Assembly (NCBI RefSeq): GCF_008974325.1
Contig: NZ_BKCG01000001.1
Coordinates: 434,001-498,000, forward strand
DNA length: 64,000 bases
Source of the DNA: Patiriisocius marinus
Lineage (GTDB): Bacteria > Bacteroidota > Bacteroidia > Flavobacteriales > Flavobacteriaceae
Reading direction: 5' to 3'
Part shown: piece after piece, positions 54,382-63,480 of the stretch
How the letters are laid out: each line of letters opens with the position of its first letter
Position numbering within the stretch: the stretch's first letter is position 1
The notes under the pieces: generated by a model
Databases searched by the model: none
Seen by the model: only the letters and a program-made list of their open reading frames with translations
Told to the model about the DNA's origin: nothing
Made by a program: the position numbers and the translations under genes

Positions 54382-55536
54382 CTATTTGATACTATTCACT
54401 TCCTTAAAAATTACAGCAGTATTACATCCTCCAAATCCAGAGGCAGTTTTAATAAATATTGAGAGTGGTTTTTTTGTAGTTGTCTTCACAACATTTAAAG
54501 GCTGAGAAACCCCTAATTCTTCAAAACCTAAAGATGCAAAAAGTGTGTTATTAGCTAGTGAATGCATTCCTAAAATAGTTTCTAACAATCCCGATGCTCC
54601 AAGGGTATGCCCAAAATATCCTTTAAAACTATTAATAGGCACTGTGCTCATTCCAGCCCTACCAAAAGCGATTGATTCCATTTCATCATTAAAATTTGTT
54701 GCTGTTCCATGAGCTGAAATATAGTCAATATCTTCACTAGTAATACCAGCTTCTTTTAATGCATTTTTTATACTCCTATAAAGTCCCTCACCTGTTCTTG
54801 ACGGTCCGGAAATGTGGTTTGCATCATTGCATGCACTATCTCCTAAAACCTCAACGGCTTCAGGTGCTAGGTTTTCACTTTTAGAAGTTACTAAAGCTGT
54901 AGCTGCAACTTCACCAATATTAATACCTGTTCTATTTTTATCATAAGGCTTACAGCGTTCACTGCTCAAAGCTTGAAACGAATCGAAACCACTTAAAATA
55001 AATGGTGAAACCATATCACCAGAAACTACAATTACTTCGTCAAATCGCCCTATTGCAATGTATCTTTTAGCTACTGCTATTGCAAGAATTCCAGACACAC
55101 ACGCGTTAGAAACAACAATAGGTTCAGTTGTAAAACCGAAATGAGCCTTTAAACTATTTGCCAGAGATGAAAGGTAACTTCGTTTTGGTTGAAAAGAGTT
55201 ATCATCATCAATCGCATCAATATTACCTTTGGTTGTTGAAATAATTAATCCTGTTTTTTTAGTAATGTTAATTTCTGAAATTTTAAGAACATTATCCATT
55301 GATAAAAGCATCATTTTTTCTAACCTAGTATGTTCTTGATTAGTTGAAATTTCGGCGTATGCCTTGTCTAGTAAAACATCGTTAATAACCGAAGCAAAAA
55401 CAAGGTGTGGCAATACATCAGGATTGTCTATCAATGAGAGTCCGCTTTTTTCTTTGCTTATTGCATTAACTACTGTCTTGCTGTTAAAGCCTAAGCTAGA
55501 AATGATATTATTATATGAAACAAATATTTTATGCAT
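54382..55536 (-). CDS. 3-oxoacyl-ACP synthase (second ketosynthase)
   Basis: A 384-residue condensing enzyme with catalytic Cys146 in VSNACVSGILAI, His in SAHGTATNFND (about 285) and His in GYFGHTLGASG (about 320). It is a FabF-type enzyme distinct from the one at 51204-52406 and may act on another chain length or on the resorcinol side. The 32-bp gap to the methyltransferase gene is one of the larger gaps in this part. It overlaps the thioesterase by 8 bp. Confidence 0.93.
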   Translation of the reverse strand: MHKIFVSYNNIISSLGFNSKTVVNAISKEKSGLSLIDNPDVLPHLVFASVINDVLLDKAYAEISTNQEHTRLEKMMLLSMDNVLKISEINITKKTGLIISTTKGNIDAIDDDNSFQPKRSYLSSLANSLKAHFGFTTEPIVVSNACVSGILAIAVAKRYIAIGRFDEVIVVSGDMVSPFILSGFDSFQALSSERCKPYDKNRTGINIGEVAATALVTSKSENLAPEAVEVLGDSACNDANHISGPSRTGEGLYRSIKNALKEAGITSEDIDYISAHGTATNFNDEMESIAFGRAGMSTVPINSFKGYFGHTLGASGLLETILGMHSLANNTLFASLGFEELGVSQPLNVVKTTTKKPLSIFIKTASGFGGCNTAVIFKEVNSIK

Positions 55537-55975
55537 TAATTAGTCCAACTTTTTTCTTCCATTCAACAATAAAATCTGGTATTGTAAGTGATAATTCTCC
55601 TCCTAATTCAACAAATACTTGAACTGTTTCTCCAGTACATGCGAGCTTTCCTTCTGGATTATAAATTTTGTAGCGAAAAATAATTTTAGCTGCTTCACAA
55701 TCTATGTAAGTTGTTTCAACTTTGGCCACATCACCATAGCGCAGTGGTAATTTATGTGACGTGGAAGATGTAACGATTGGTGTTGAAAAGTTATGGTCTT
55801 TTTGATCAAGATAGCCTATACCGTGTTCACGACCAAAGGCTTCACGACCATCTTCGAAATATTGTATATAATTTCCATGCCAAACAATACCAAGGGGATC
55901 TGTTTCCACAAATCGCACTCTAATTTCGCTTATATGCGTAAGTGTTTTTGCTTTAGACAGCGTGCTTCTTTTCAT
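55529..55975 (-). CDS. 4-hydroxybenzoyl-CoA thioesterase-family (YbgC-like) protein
   Basis: A 148-residue hotdog thioesterase. The active-site region reads VRFVETDPLGIVWHGNYIQYFEDGREAF, with the Asp that marks the 4HBT/YbgC type. It could release the finished polyene or clean misloaded carrier protein. It follows the ABC exporter permease with a 23-bp overlap. Confidence 0.9.
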   Translation of the reverse strand: MKRSTLSKAKTLTHISEIRVRFVETDPLGIVWHGNYIQYFEDGREAFGREHGIGYLDQKDHNFSTPIVTSSTSHKLPLRYGDVAKVETTYIDCEAAKIIFRYKIYNPEGKLACTGETVQVFVELGGELSLTIPDFIVEWKKKVGLINA

Positions 55976-57218
55976 TATATAGTATTGAAATTAATAGTGT
56001 TACGAGGAAAAACAAAAATAATAAAGAGATTTCAGGCAGTACTTGTAAAACAGAAGCATTTCTTAGAAAGACATCATAAAACCCTTCTAATCCCCAATTC
56101 ATTGGAGAAATGTTAGAGAGCTGTTGCATGAATTTAGGCATGATAAAAACCGGAACCCATACTCCTCCTAAAGCCGCAAGTATTACTACAAATGTAGCCC
56201 CAAATGGAGCAGCTTGTTCTTGAGTTTTTGCTATAGTACCTAATAAAAGCCCTAGACCAATTGCTGCTAAGCCGGCAAAAAAAGCAACTAAAAACAACAT
56301 AGGCAACTTGCCACTTACATCTAAAACTGGAAGCCCTAATAATGGAAAAACAAATAATCCAACTAGTAACATTAAGGCAAATTGAATTAGGCAAACGGCC
56401 AAATAAACTATTGTTTTTCCACCTAAAACCGTTGCATAGGATATAGGCTGAGTCCTCAACCTAACAAAAGTTCCTTGATTTTTTTCCTTCACCATATTTA
56501 TCGATAATGGAACTATAATAAAAAATATAGCGAATAAAGCCCAAGCAGGAACGTTGTGTTGTGCACTGTTGGGTATTAATTCTGCTTCACCATTTGTTGG
56601 TGTAACTTCTTTAAAGGTGATAAAAGGTTCGGTTTCAAAAAGCTGATCTTCTTCTCCTAATTGTTCTTGAAAGGCTTTATAAATAGTTTGAGTTTCTATT
56701 TTAGAAATCATTTTGTCAATACCGCTTTTTACTTGATTTTTAAATGAACCCTGTGTTGCCGGATCAAAATACAAAGTAACTTGGATAGGTTGCACTTTTT
56801 CAATTTCCAATGCCATAGAAGGCGCTTCTTCTAAACCAAATGCAGCTAACATACGCTCAACATTATCGTTTACTTTAGTCGCTAACCTTTGTGATAAGGT
56901 TGCAGGAATAACAATCGCTAGTTGATAATCACCGTTAAAAACTTTAGCTTTTGCAGTTTCAGCATTTTGCTCTTGAACTATTGCGAATGCGTCTGAACTT
57001 GACAAACCTTCTCTAATACTTGCAGCCACTTCTCCTTGATCATTATCTACAAGAAGAATAGGTATCTTAACACTATTGACTGCTTTAAAACTGCTATCTT
57101 GTATAAGTGTAATCACTAATAACAAAGCAAGTGGCATTAAAAATAAAATTGCTATTCCACCCAAATCTCTTGAGAGCAACTTATATTCCTTTATAGCTGA
57201 AACCCAAATTTTATGCAT
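55953..57218 (-). CDS. ABC-2 type exporter permease
   Basis: A 421-residue membrane subunit with one N-terminal helix (about 22-42), a large external domain (about 45-225) and five to six C-terminal helices, the ABC2_membrane_3 layout. It has the conserved VPAWALFAIFFIIVPLSINMVKEK and SPMNWGLEGF motifs. With the ATPase encoded just upstream (8-bp overlap) it would form an exporter of lipid or pigment precursor from the cytoplasm. Confidence 0.92.
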   Translation of the reverse strand: MHKIWVSAIKEYKLLSRDLGGIAILFLMPLALLLVITLIQDSSFKAVNSVKIPILLVDNDQGEVAASIREGLSSSDAFAIVQEQNAETAKAKVFNGDYQLAIVIPATLSQRLATKVNDNVERMLAAFGLEEAPSMALEIEKVQPIQVTLYFDPATQGSFKNQVKSGIDKMISKIETQTIYKAFQEQLGEEDQLFETEPFITFKEVTPTNGEAELIPNSAQHNVPAWALFAIFFIIVPLSINMVKEKNQGTFVRLRTQPISYATVLGGKTIVYLAVCLIQFALMLLVGLFVFPLLGLPVLDVSGKLPMLFLVAFFAGLAAIGLGLLLGTIAKTQEQAAPFGATFVVILAALGGVWVPVFIMPKFMQQLSNISPMNWGLEGFYDVFLRNASVLQVLPEISLLFLFFLVTLLISILYNEKKHAV

Positions 57219-57954
57219 GGTCTCTAAGTTCTTTACCCGTTAATTGTAAAAATACATCCTCAAGGTTTGTTGCGTTTTCTAGATTGCTGATTAATTGAGC
57301 AGGAGTTCCTTTTATAACTATTTCGCCTTTATCAATTATTGCAACTCGGTCACAGAAACTTTCTGCTTCATTTAAGTGATGAGAAGTATAAATTATGGTA
57401 GTACCATTTTTATTAAGTTTTTGTAAATGCTGAATAATTACATTTTTAGACTGTACATCAACACCCACAGTAGGTTCGTCTAAAAATAACACTTTGGGTT
57501 TATGAAGTATACTAGCAAGTAGGTTTACACGACGTTTCATCCCGCCAGAAAATGTCTGAATTTTTTTATGAGCAAAAGATTCTAAGCCAAGAACTGCTAA
57601 TTGATCCAAAATATCTTTCTTTAGATTAACCCCTTTCAATCCGTACATATTTCCAAAATACCAAAGGTTTTCATATGCGGTCATTGTAGGATATAATGCA
57701 TATTCTTGAGGCACAATCCCTATCGTTTTCTTAAGCTTATTTTTATGTTCTTTAAAAGTTAATTCATCAATTGAAAAAGAACCCGAAGTAGGTTTGATTA
57801 ATGAGCTTAGCATTGAAATTAGAGTAGTTTTCCCTGCACCGTTAGGCCCAAGAAGTCCGAAAATCTCATTTTCATTGATTTCAAGACTCAAGTTTTTTAC
57901 AGAATAGTCTTCTGCATCTTCATATTTCTTTGAAAGCTGATTAATTGAAATCAT
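57211..57954 (-). CDS. ABC exporter ATP-binding protein
   Basis: A 247-residue ATPase with Walker A GPNGAGKTT (about 36), Q-loop IVPQEYALYP, signature FSGGMKRRVNLL (about 134) and Walker B VLFLDEPTVGVD (about 155). It is paired with the ABC-2 permease gene that overlaps its 3' end by 8 bp. The first base of the usual LSGG signature is Phe, which is tolerated in this group. Confidence 0.95.
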   Translation of the reverse strand: MISINQLSKKYEDAEDYSVKNLSLEINENEIFGLLGPNGAGKTTLISMLSSLIKPTSGSFSIDELTFKEHKNKLKKTIGIVPQEYALYPTMTAYENLWYFGNMYGLKGVNLKKDILDQLAVLGLESFAHKKIQTFSGGMKRRVNLLASILHKPKVLFLDEPTVGVDVQSKNVIIQHLQKLNKNGTTIIYTSHHLNEAESFCDRVAIIDKGEIVIKGTPAQLISNLENATNLEDVFLQLTGKELRDHA

Positions 57955-57964
57955 GCAAGTTAAA

Positions 57965-58966
57965 TTAGACAGCTTTTTTTAATTTCTTAAAAAATGCTTT
58001 TTCACGATTGGCTATTGATTCTAACAAAGTTGCAACTTCATCGTATTTATCTATTGCAATAGAGTTACTTCGGTTTTTATAAATTCTTGAAGATTCTAAA
58101 GCGAAATCTCGCCACATATCACCTATTTCAGTCATTTCTATAGAAAGTTTTTTAAGCTCTTCGTTTTTTAACAACTCACCAGATTCCTGTAAAAAAGCAC
58201 CGTAAATGTATCTAAATCCGCCACCACCAGTTCCTATTTCTTCTTGCATTCGTACAATCTGCCCTAAGTAATGGTTTGCTTTCTTTACCCCTAATTTTTT
58301 AGGCCACTTTCTTATAAGTTTAGCGACAGTTTTAATTCCCTTTACCCCTACAAATGGAACTGGGGCAGCCATATCCCTACAGGTATGTTTAATGCCTTTT
58401 ACAATTGCACTTTCAAGCTCTAATTTATCTGGAAATACTGTTGGATAATAAATATGTCCTTTGGGCGCCATTGCCCCTTTGGCAAAACGTACTTTTTCTA
58501 ATTCCTTAGATGTAAGGGTTGTCACATTCTCCATCACTGGATCACTTATTAAATAAGTATCATTCTCTTTGCCGTATACGACTAAATTGTGCGCATTAAA
58601 ATGAAAGCGATACTCATCTGGAAAATAAGTTAAATTATAAACTCCAACTTGTAAACCTACTGGATTATTTGCCGCTAAATTTTCGTCTAGTCTCTTTTTT
58701 GCTGCAGTAGGGTTACTAAACTTTTCTCGTTTTACTTTTATTCCAACTCTCTTTGCAAAACGATTGAAAATATGACCTGGCATTGCTCTATAAGTAAAGA
58801 CTGGTGCATAATTCACTTTTAAAAACGGGATGTAACAAAAAAGCAATCCTGAACCTATACCAAAAACCATAGGCTCACTTACTTGAAAACCGTTATGCTT
58901 CATTAAGTTAGACACTACGCCATTTTCGCAATGTGCAGATTGATGATGTGTGAAATCGATTTTCAT
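57965..58966 (-). CDS. BtrH-like protein (putative acyl-ACP transferase)
   Basis: A 333-residue protein with an N-terminal BtrH_N-type domain (about 1-135). TFHH-like Cys-His features appear early (HHQSAHCENGVVSNL, C13), then GIGSGLLFCYIP and HFNAHNLVVYGKENDTYLISDP, which resemble the C39-peptidase-like fold with Cys, His and Asp. A helical domain follows (about 165-333, TCRDMAAPVPFVG, GTGGGGFRYIYGAFL). BtrH of butirosin synthesis moves an acyl chain from ACP to an amine. By analogy this could transfer an acyl chain here, and the substrate is unknown. Confidence 0.8.
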   Translation of the reverse strand: MKIDFTHHQSAHCENGVVSNLMKHNGFQVSEPMVFGIGSGLLFCYIPFLKVNYAPVFTYRAMPGHIFNRFAKRVGIKVKREKFSNPTAAKKRLDENLAANNPVGLQVGVYNLTYFPDEYRFHFNAHNLVVYGKENDTYLISDPVMENVTTLTSKELEKVRFAKGAMAPKGHIYYPTVFPDKLELESAIVKGIKHTCRDMAAPVPFVGVKGIKTVAKLIRKWPKKLGVKKANHYLGQIVRMQEEIGTGGGGFRYIYGAFLQESGELLKNEELKKLSIEMTEIGDMWRDFALESSRIYKNRSNSIAIDKYDEVATLLESIANREKAFFKKLKKAV

Positions 58967-58969
58967 AAT

Positions 58970-59371
58970 TTAAGAGGGACCGTTTTGAAGTTCTTCAATC
59001 GTGATGTCAAATACATCAGCATATTTAGCTAATTTTTTATTCGATAATTTCTGAAATACGCTAGGTTTAAAATGGCGCTTAACAGTCCACTTAAAAAAAC
59101 CTACATAGCTAGCTAAAATAGTTAAATCCATTTTACACAACTCCATGTAATATTCAATTGGGCTTGTTGTGCCTGCAAGTACTCTTAAACGAGCTTCTTC
59201 AACACGCTTTTCAATATCTTCAAGGGCATTGTCTAAGGCAATTTTTTTGGGATCCCATCCACTACTTAATTCTGTAGTATAGTTTCCATCTTCATCCACA
59301 GCATAGCATAATTCCTTAGAATTTACTTTGTTTAAACTGCTTTCGTCTTGTGGTACTTCTTTTTTTTTCAA
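58970..59371 (-). CDS. conserved pigment-cluster protein of unknown function
   Basis: From a TTG start at 59369-59371 (TTGA overlap with the hotdog gene upstream) the product is 133 residues. A TTG at 59399-59401 would give 143. No in-frame ATG exists near the start. It is Lys/Glu-rich at the N-terminus and has a helical middle (DNALEDIEKRVEEARLRVLAGT) and an amphipathic MELCKMDLTILASYVGFFKWTVKRHFKP, ending in a short HTH-like KLAKYADVFDITIEELQ. I cannot assign a family. It is in frame with, and just before, the BtrH-like gene. Confidence 0.7.
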   Translation of the reverse strand: MKKKEVPQDESSLNKVNSKELCYAVDEDGNYTTELSSGWDPKKIALDNALEDIEKRVEEARLRVLAGTTSPIEYYMELCKMDLTILASYVGFFKWTVKRHFKPSVFQKLSNKKLAKYADVFDITIEELQNGPS

Positions 59372-59826
59372 ACTTCGCGAATGATTAGATTCATTGTACA
59401 ATCTACAATTAAATCTTCATTATTGAAAGTTGAAGTTTCCATAGTACACATTACATAATCTCCCATGTCAAATTTAGAGATAAGTGACGCTTTTGTAATT
59501 ATTGTATCTAGCACTTTAGGAAGTGTATAGATTTTTGTTTTTTTAATAGCACTTATAAAGCCCACAACTTTATTTCCCTTCCCCTCTAGATCGCTATCGT
59601 CAAAAAACTTTTGTCCAACTATAGCTGAACACGTCTGGGCATTATTTTCAATAAGACCACTTTCAGACAAAAAGTGATTTGTATTTACAAAAGGACAACT
59701 TGTAGTAATTCTGAAACTTGAAGAAACCGAATCATCTGTTAAGCTTAGCAATTTGTCAACCATAAGCATAGGTGCTCGATGTGGTAGAAAATTATGTACA
59801 TCAAAGTTTTTAATATCTCGCTTCAT
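59368..59826 (-). CDS. hotdog-fold protein (ApeI/ApeP-like)
   Basis: A 152-residue hotdog protein of the FabA-like group seen in aryl-polyene clusters: LPHRAPMLMVDKLL at the start, a central helix region SGLIENNAQTCSA (about 78-90) and KIYTLPKVLDTI. It is 9 bp after a related gene (59836-60270). A pair of such proteins could form a heterodimeric dehydratase for polyene double bonds. The His-Glu pattern is not the simple FabZ one. Confidence 0.82.
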   Translation of the reverse strand: MKRDIKNFDVHNFLPHRAPMLMVDKLLSLTDDSVSSSFRITTSCPFVNTNHFLSESGLIENNAQTCSAIVGQKFFDDSDLEGKGNKVVGFISAIKKTKIYTLPKVLDTIITKASLISKFDMGDYVMCTMETSTFNNEDLIVDCTMNLIIREV

Positions 59827-59835
59827 AAGTATGTA

Positions 59836-60270
59836 CTAAGCTAATGCTGTTTTCATTTCGCCAGTAGCGATTACCATTCCATTACAGCTTGTTGAAACAG
59901 TCACTAAGGTTATGCCCATAAATTCTTGGATAATATTGACAGTAGTTGTCAATGTATCGTCAACTTTAGGCAATGTTACTATTTGAATTTTCTTTATTGC
60001 ACCTATGTATCCTGTTGGGGCGGGTTGTTGTTTAAGAAAAAAGTCATAACCAGTATGCAGTGCAACAGTTTGAGCCATGTGCTCTATAATACCTGGCGCT
60101 GTAAAATTTCCGCTTTGCGAAAAAATATTTTCGCTCTTTACAGTTAATCCTGCTGTTATGGATTTTTTAGTAAAAGCTAATAGTGAATCGACCATTACAA
60201 ATGGTTTTTTCTGAGGAATTAAATCCTCAACAATCGCAGCATTTGTAATAATTTCTGGCAATAAATCCAT
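59836..60270 (-). CDS. hotdog-fold protein (ApeI/ApeP-like), paired with the next gene
   Basis: A 144-residue hotdog protein similar in layout to its downstream neighbour: LIPQKKPFVMVDSLLAF, APGIIEHMAQTVALH (with a plausible catalytic Glu, EHMAQ) and KIQIVTLPKVDDTL. It probably works with the neighbour as the dehydratase for the polyene. It starts 1 bp after the DarB stop. Confidence 0.85.
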   Translation of the reverse strand: MDLLPEIITNAAIVEDLIPQKKPFVMVDSLLAFTKKSITAGLTVKSENIFSQSGNFTAPGIIEHMAQTVALHTGYDFFLKQQPAPTGYIGAIKKIQIVTLPKVDDTLTTTVNIIQEFMGITLVTVSTSCNGMVIATGEMKTALA

Positions 60271-60271
60271 A

Positions 60272-61405
60272 CTAACAAACAGTTAATAAAGCATTGAAAT
60301 ATGAAAAGCGAGAGCTTTCCGGTACAATTAACCAAATTTTTTGACCTTTTTTAAGTTTGCCTGTTGCCATTAATCCTTCTATCATTAAATACACAGATAC
60401 AGAACCTACATTACCAACTTGATCTAAATTCATAAACCACTTATCCCAAGACACCTCAACACCTCGCTCTTTAAGCTCAGCATATAATTTATCTTTAAAG
60501 TAATACGATGAAATATGTGGTAGAAAAAAATCAATATCCTCTACAGTCATATTGTGTTTTTCCAAACTACGAACCATCGATTCTACACCTTTTACAAGAA
60601 TATTTGAACCTAAAATACGCGTATCTTGTTTTAATGCAAAAACCGATTTTTTAGTCCAATCGCTAGTTGGTATTTCATTCCAAGAAGTTAAAGATCCATC
60701 CTCATTTTTCTCTGAACCCGAATACATACAAGCTTCAAGTTCATTTGCGAATGAATATCCATCCATCCACTCAATTTTAAAATTAAGGTCGCCTTTAGGT
60801 TCAGACTCAAGAAGTAAAGCTCCTGCACCATCACTCAACATCCATCTTAAAAAATCTTTATTAAAAGCCAGCATAGGGTTTTCCTCTAACGTTGAAAGGT
60901 GTGCAACATCATCTTCATAAAGATCTCCACGCAACCATCCACTAACACGCTCTGAAGCTACTGCAACTGCGTTAGGAACTTCATTAGCTTTTATTGCCAT
61001 ATAGGCATATTTCATAGCGTTCATTCCGCTACAACAAGCACCCGTAGGCGAATTGATTTCCATATTACTACCACCTAGTTCACCATGAACCATAGCTGCA
61101 TGAGAAGGTAAGCTTTGATCTGCACTTGAAGTACCTGCAGATAATAACGCTATATCATCAGCTGAAAAATTCTCATCGAATAACCCTTCAATTGCTTTTT
61201 TTGCTAGCCCAGCATTTGAATCAGTCACATTTCCGTGGTCATCAATCGCATAATAACGGTTTACAATTTTATTGTTACGAAGTACAATGCGACGAGCTTT
61301 TGAAGCTTTTCCACCCACAACACCCAATCGAGATTCCATAGAATCATTATCAACAGGGGAATTAGGTAAATATTTACTAACTTTTGTAATGTAAACGTCT
61401 TTCAT
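60272..61405 (-). CDS. darB: dialkylresorcinol synthesis ketosynthase DarB (KASIII-like)
   Basis: A 377-residue KASIII-type enzyme with active-site Cys in GACCSGMNAMKYA (C124/C125), and His/Asn regions FFLPHISSYYFKD and NLDQVGNVGSVSVYL. Dar-type enzymes join two beta-ketoacyl units and cyclise them, the first step to the resorcinol ring of flexirubins. It shares a base with darA upstream. The sequence fits DarB better than ordinary FabH, partly because of its neighbour. Confidence 0.88.
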   Translation of the reverse strand: MKDVYITKVSKYLPNSPVDNDSMESRLGVVGGKASKARRIVLRNNKIVNRYYAIDDHGNVTDSNAGLAKKAIEGLFDENFSADDIALLSAGTSSADQSLPSHAAMVHGELGGSNMEINSPTGACCSGMNAMKYAYMAIKANEVPNAVAVASERVSGWLRGDLYEDDVAHLSTLEENPMLAFNKDFLRWMLSDGAGALLLESEPKGDLNFKIEWMDGYSFANELEACMYSGSEKNEDGSLTSWNEIPTSDWTKKSVFALKQDTRILGSNILVKGVESMVRSLEKHNMTVEDIDFFLPHISSYYFKDKLYAELKERGVEVSWDKWFMNLDQVGNVGSVSVYLMIEGLMATGKLKKGQKIWLIVPESSRFSYFNALLTVC

Positions 61406-62331
61406 TAAGCCTTCTTTAATGTGACAGAAGAATAATACTTCTTATCTCTTTTAATTTTACTGAATAAGGGGATATAAGTGAGCAAAAATACAATAAAAAC
61501 AATTGGAGCAATAACCCATATTGCAAATATCATGTAATAATTAAAGTAGGGTAAAAGTTTCTGTCTTGCAGGTGTTTTTGGTCCTCCTTTTTTAATTAAC
61601 ATAGCTGCCCATTTACTAAAAACAACATTCCCTCTAATATCAGTTGCAATTAAATATGGTTTTACTTTTACTGCGTCCAGAGTAATCAATTGCTCTTGAA
61701 GATTACTAAAATTATTTGTCTTTAATGCAGTAGCAATTGGCTTAGTAAAAACAGACGACGCCTTTATATCTTTTTCTGAAACACCTGGTTTCGGAAAAAT
61801 ACCCCACATATTATCTGTCTTACCTTTCAACATCCAATACTGAATTGTAATAACGCTTACGTGATTAATATGTCTATCTACTTTTGCTATATTCCCAACT
61901 AAATTTGCTTCACAATCTAGCAAAAGTTTTTTCATTTTCTCTTGTGCCATAATCCACATATTCCTAGCACCAATTACGGTTATCACAGGTGTATTAGATA
62001 GTATTTTTTTTGCTTGAGCTGACTTAAGAAACGAATTTACAGGAACCGATGGAGTAAGATACCAAACTTGATATCCCAACAAAATTAAATCGTATTTTGT
62101 GTTAACTACATGCTCAGGAATTGGTTCTAACTCGCAGGGTATTTGCAAAAAAGATTCTGGGAATACATCGAAAAATTCGGTTTTGCCCCAAGGAAATGGA
62201 TATGCCTCTTTTGGTTTAATTTCTTGATAAGTGATATTTATTTGAGCATCGTTAAGATCGGCTGTAATATTTTTTAAAATACTAGTAAGCTGACCTGTTT
62301 GCGAATAGTAAAGAACTAATACCTTTTTCAT
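61405..62331 (-). CDS. darA: dialkylresorcinol synthesis protein DarA
   Basis: From the ATG at 62329-62331 the product is 308 residues. The first part is flavodoxin-like (MKKVLVLYYSQTGQLTS, LLGYQVWYLTPSVPVNSFLKS, PVITVIGARNMW) and the end has a membrane helix (about 265-290, YNYYMIFAIWVIAPIVF). DarA is the ring-forming/aromatising partner in dialkylresorcinol synthesis. Its ATG overlaps the LPLAT stop (ATGA), and darB follows at once. An upstream TTG is a less likely start. Confidence 0.9.
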   Translation of the reverse strand: MKKVLVLYYSQTGQLTSILKNITADLNDAQINITYQEIKPKEAYPFPWGKTEFFDVFPESFLQIPCELEPIPEHVVNTKYDLILLGYQVWYLTPSVPVNSFLKSAQAKKILSNTPVITVIGARNMWIMAQEKMKKLLLDCEANLVGNIAKVDRHINHVSVITIQYWMLKGKTDNMWGIFPKPGVSEKDIKASSVFTKPIATALKTNNFSNLQEQLITLDAVKVKPYLIATDIRGNVVFSKWAAMLIKKGGPKTPARQKLLPYFNYYMIFAIWVIAPIVFIVFLLTYIPLFSKIKRDKKYYSSVTLKKA

Positions 62332-63215
62332 GATGCTTTGTTTAAATTCCAAAAATCAAAATAATTAAACCACTGTTTAGGATACTTTTTAAGCATCCAC
62401 TCAACACTTTTAGTATACTCACGAAGTAAATGAGGTGCGTCTCTATGAATATTTTGTGCTGTACGAGCATACAAATGATAGTGTTGCTTAGGATCTTTCA
62501 TTACATAAACAAAAATAACAGGGACTTTTAAACGTGATGCAATCATAAATGGTCCAGCAGGAAATCTAGCTGTTTCGCCAAGAAGTTGCTCTTCCATAAA
62601 CTTGGTTCCTTTTATATATCTATCACCCGTCATGCACACAATTTCATTTCTAGCTAATGCTGCATTTATTTCAAAAATATGAGAGATATCTTCTTTAATC
62701 ACGATAAACTTGGTGTGTGACTTTCTAGTATATTTACTTAAATATTCTTTGATAGCTTGACGCTCTGCATCAGTAACGACGAGACTTATTGTAGCGGTTT
62801 GATCTAATTCAGCAAAAAAGAATTCTGATATTTCAAAGTTTCCTACGTGAGCACTTATAAGTATCCCTCCTTGTTTATTATCTAATAAATTTTTAATATT
62901 CTCCCTACCGTCAAAATCATAAGTAAAACTATCCCTCATTCCAGATGAAATGGCAACCTTATCGATAATTGTTTTACCGAAAGTTACAAAACTCTTATAC
63001 ACATGTACAATGCTTTTAAACTTGCTATATTTTAATCTTGAATTGAAATAATAGAAAATTGCTTTTACATTTGAAGGTGCAAAAAAACAATAATACAACG
63101 CAACAAAGAAAAGTAGTAGATATGCGGCCTTTACTCCTAAATTCTTAATTAGAAAAACAAATACCCTGTACCCAAAAACGGACCCCTTGGACTTACCTTC
63201 CCATTCTGAACTCAT
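62328..63215 (-). CDS. LpxL/HtrB-like acyltransferase
   Basis: A 295-residue membrane-associated acyltransferase with an N-terminal hydrophobic segment (about 27-47) and the LPLAT motif H(x)4E as HVGNFE (H123, E128), followed by AEL and later GDRYIKGTKF and GPFMIASRLKVPVIF. LpxL homologues acylate lipid A, but in aryl-polyene and flexirubin clusters they likely esterify the polyene to its partner. It lies between the second ACP and darA. Confidence 0.87.
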   Translation of the reverse strand: MSSEWEGKSKGSVFGYRVFVFLIKNLGVKAAYLLLFFVALYYCFFAPSNVKAIFYYFNSRLKYSKFKSIVHVYKSFVTFGKTIIDKVAISSGMRDSFTYDFDGRENIKNLLDNKQGGILISAHVGNFEISEFFFAELDQTATISLVVTDAERQAIKEYLSKYTRKSHTKFIVIKEDISHIFEINAALARNEIVCMTGDRYIKGTKFMEEQLLGETARFPAGPFMIASRLKVPVIFVYVMKDPKQHYHLYARTAQNIHRDAPHLLREYTKSVEWMLKKYPKQWFNYFDFWNLNKAS

Positions 63216-63232
63216 AGTATAAAGTCCTTATA

Positions 63233-63475
63233 TTAACTTATTTTGCGTTCAATTAAATCATAAAAATCTTGAAGAAGAACAACACCTTTAAAATCATCAC
63301 CTACTAATTTTACTGAAAAACTAGATTCTACAGCTACAACTAAATCTACGAAATCTAGACTATCAAGCTCTAGCGTTTCTTTAAGATGTGCTTCAGGTGT
63401 AAGATCATCTTCTTCAACCTCAAATTCATCTACTAGAAAGTAATGTATTTTTTCAATGATTTCTGTTTTGTCCAT
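63233..63475 (-). CDS. acyl carrier protein
   Basis: An 80-residue ACP with the phosphopantetheine Ser39 in TLELDSLDFVDLV. It differs from the other ACP in the window and may belong to a different step, for example the resorcinol side or the LPLAT donor. It lies 5 bp after the partial ketosynthase. Confidence 0.95.
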   Translation of the reverse strand: MDKTEIIEKIHYFLVDEFEVEEDDLTPEAHLKETLELDSLDFVDLVVAVESSFSVKLVGDDFKGVVLLQDFYDLIERKIS

Positions 63476-63480
63476 CGGTG

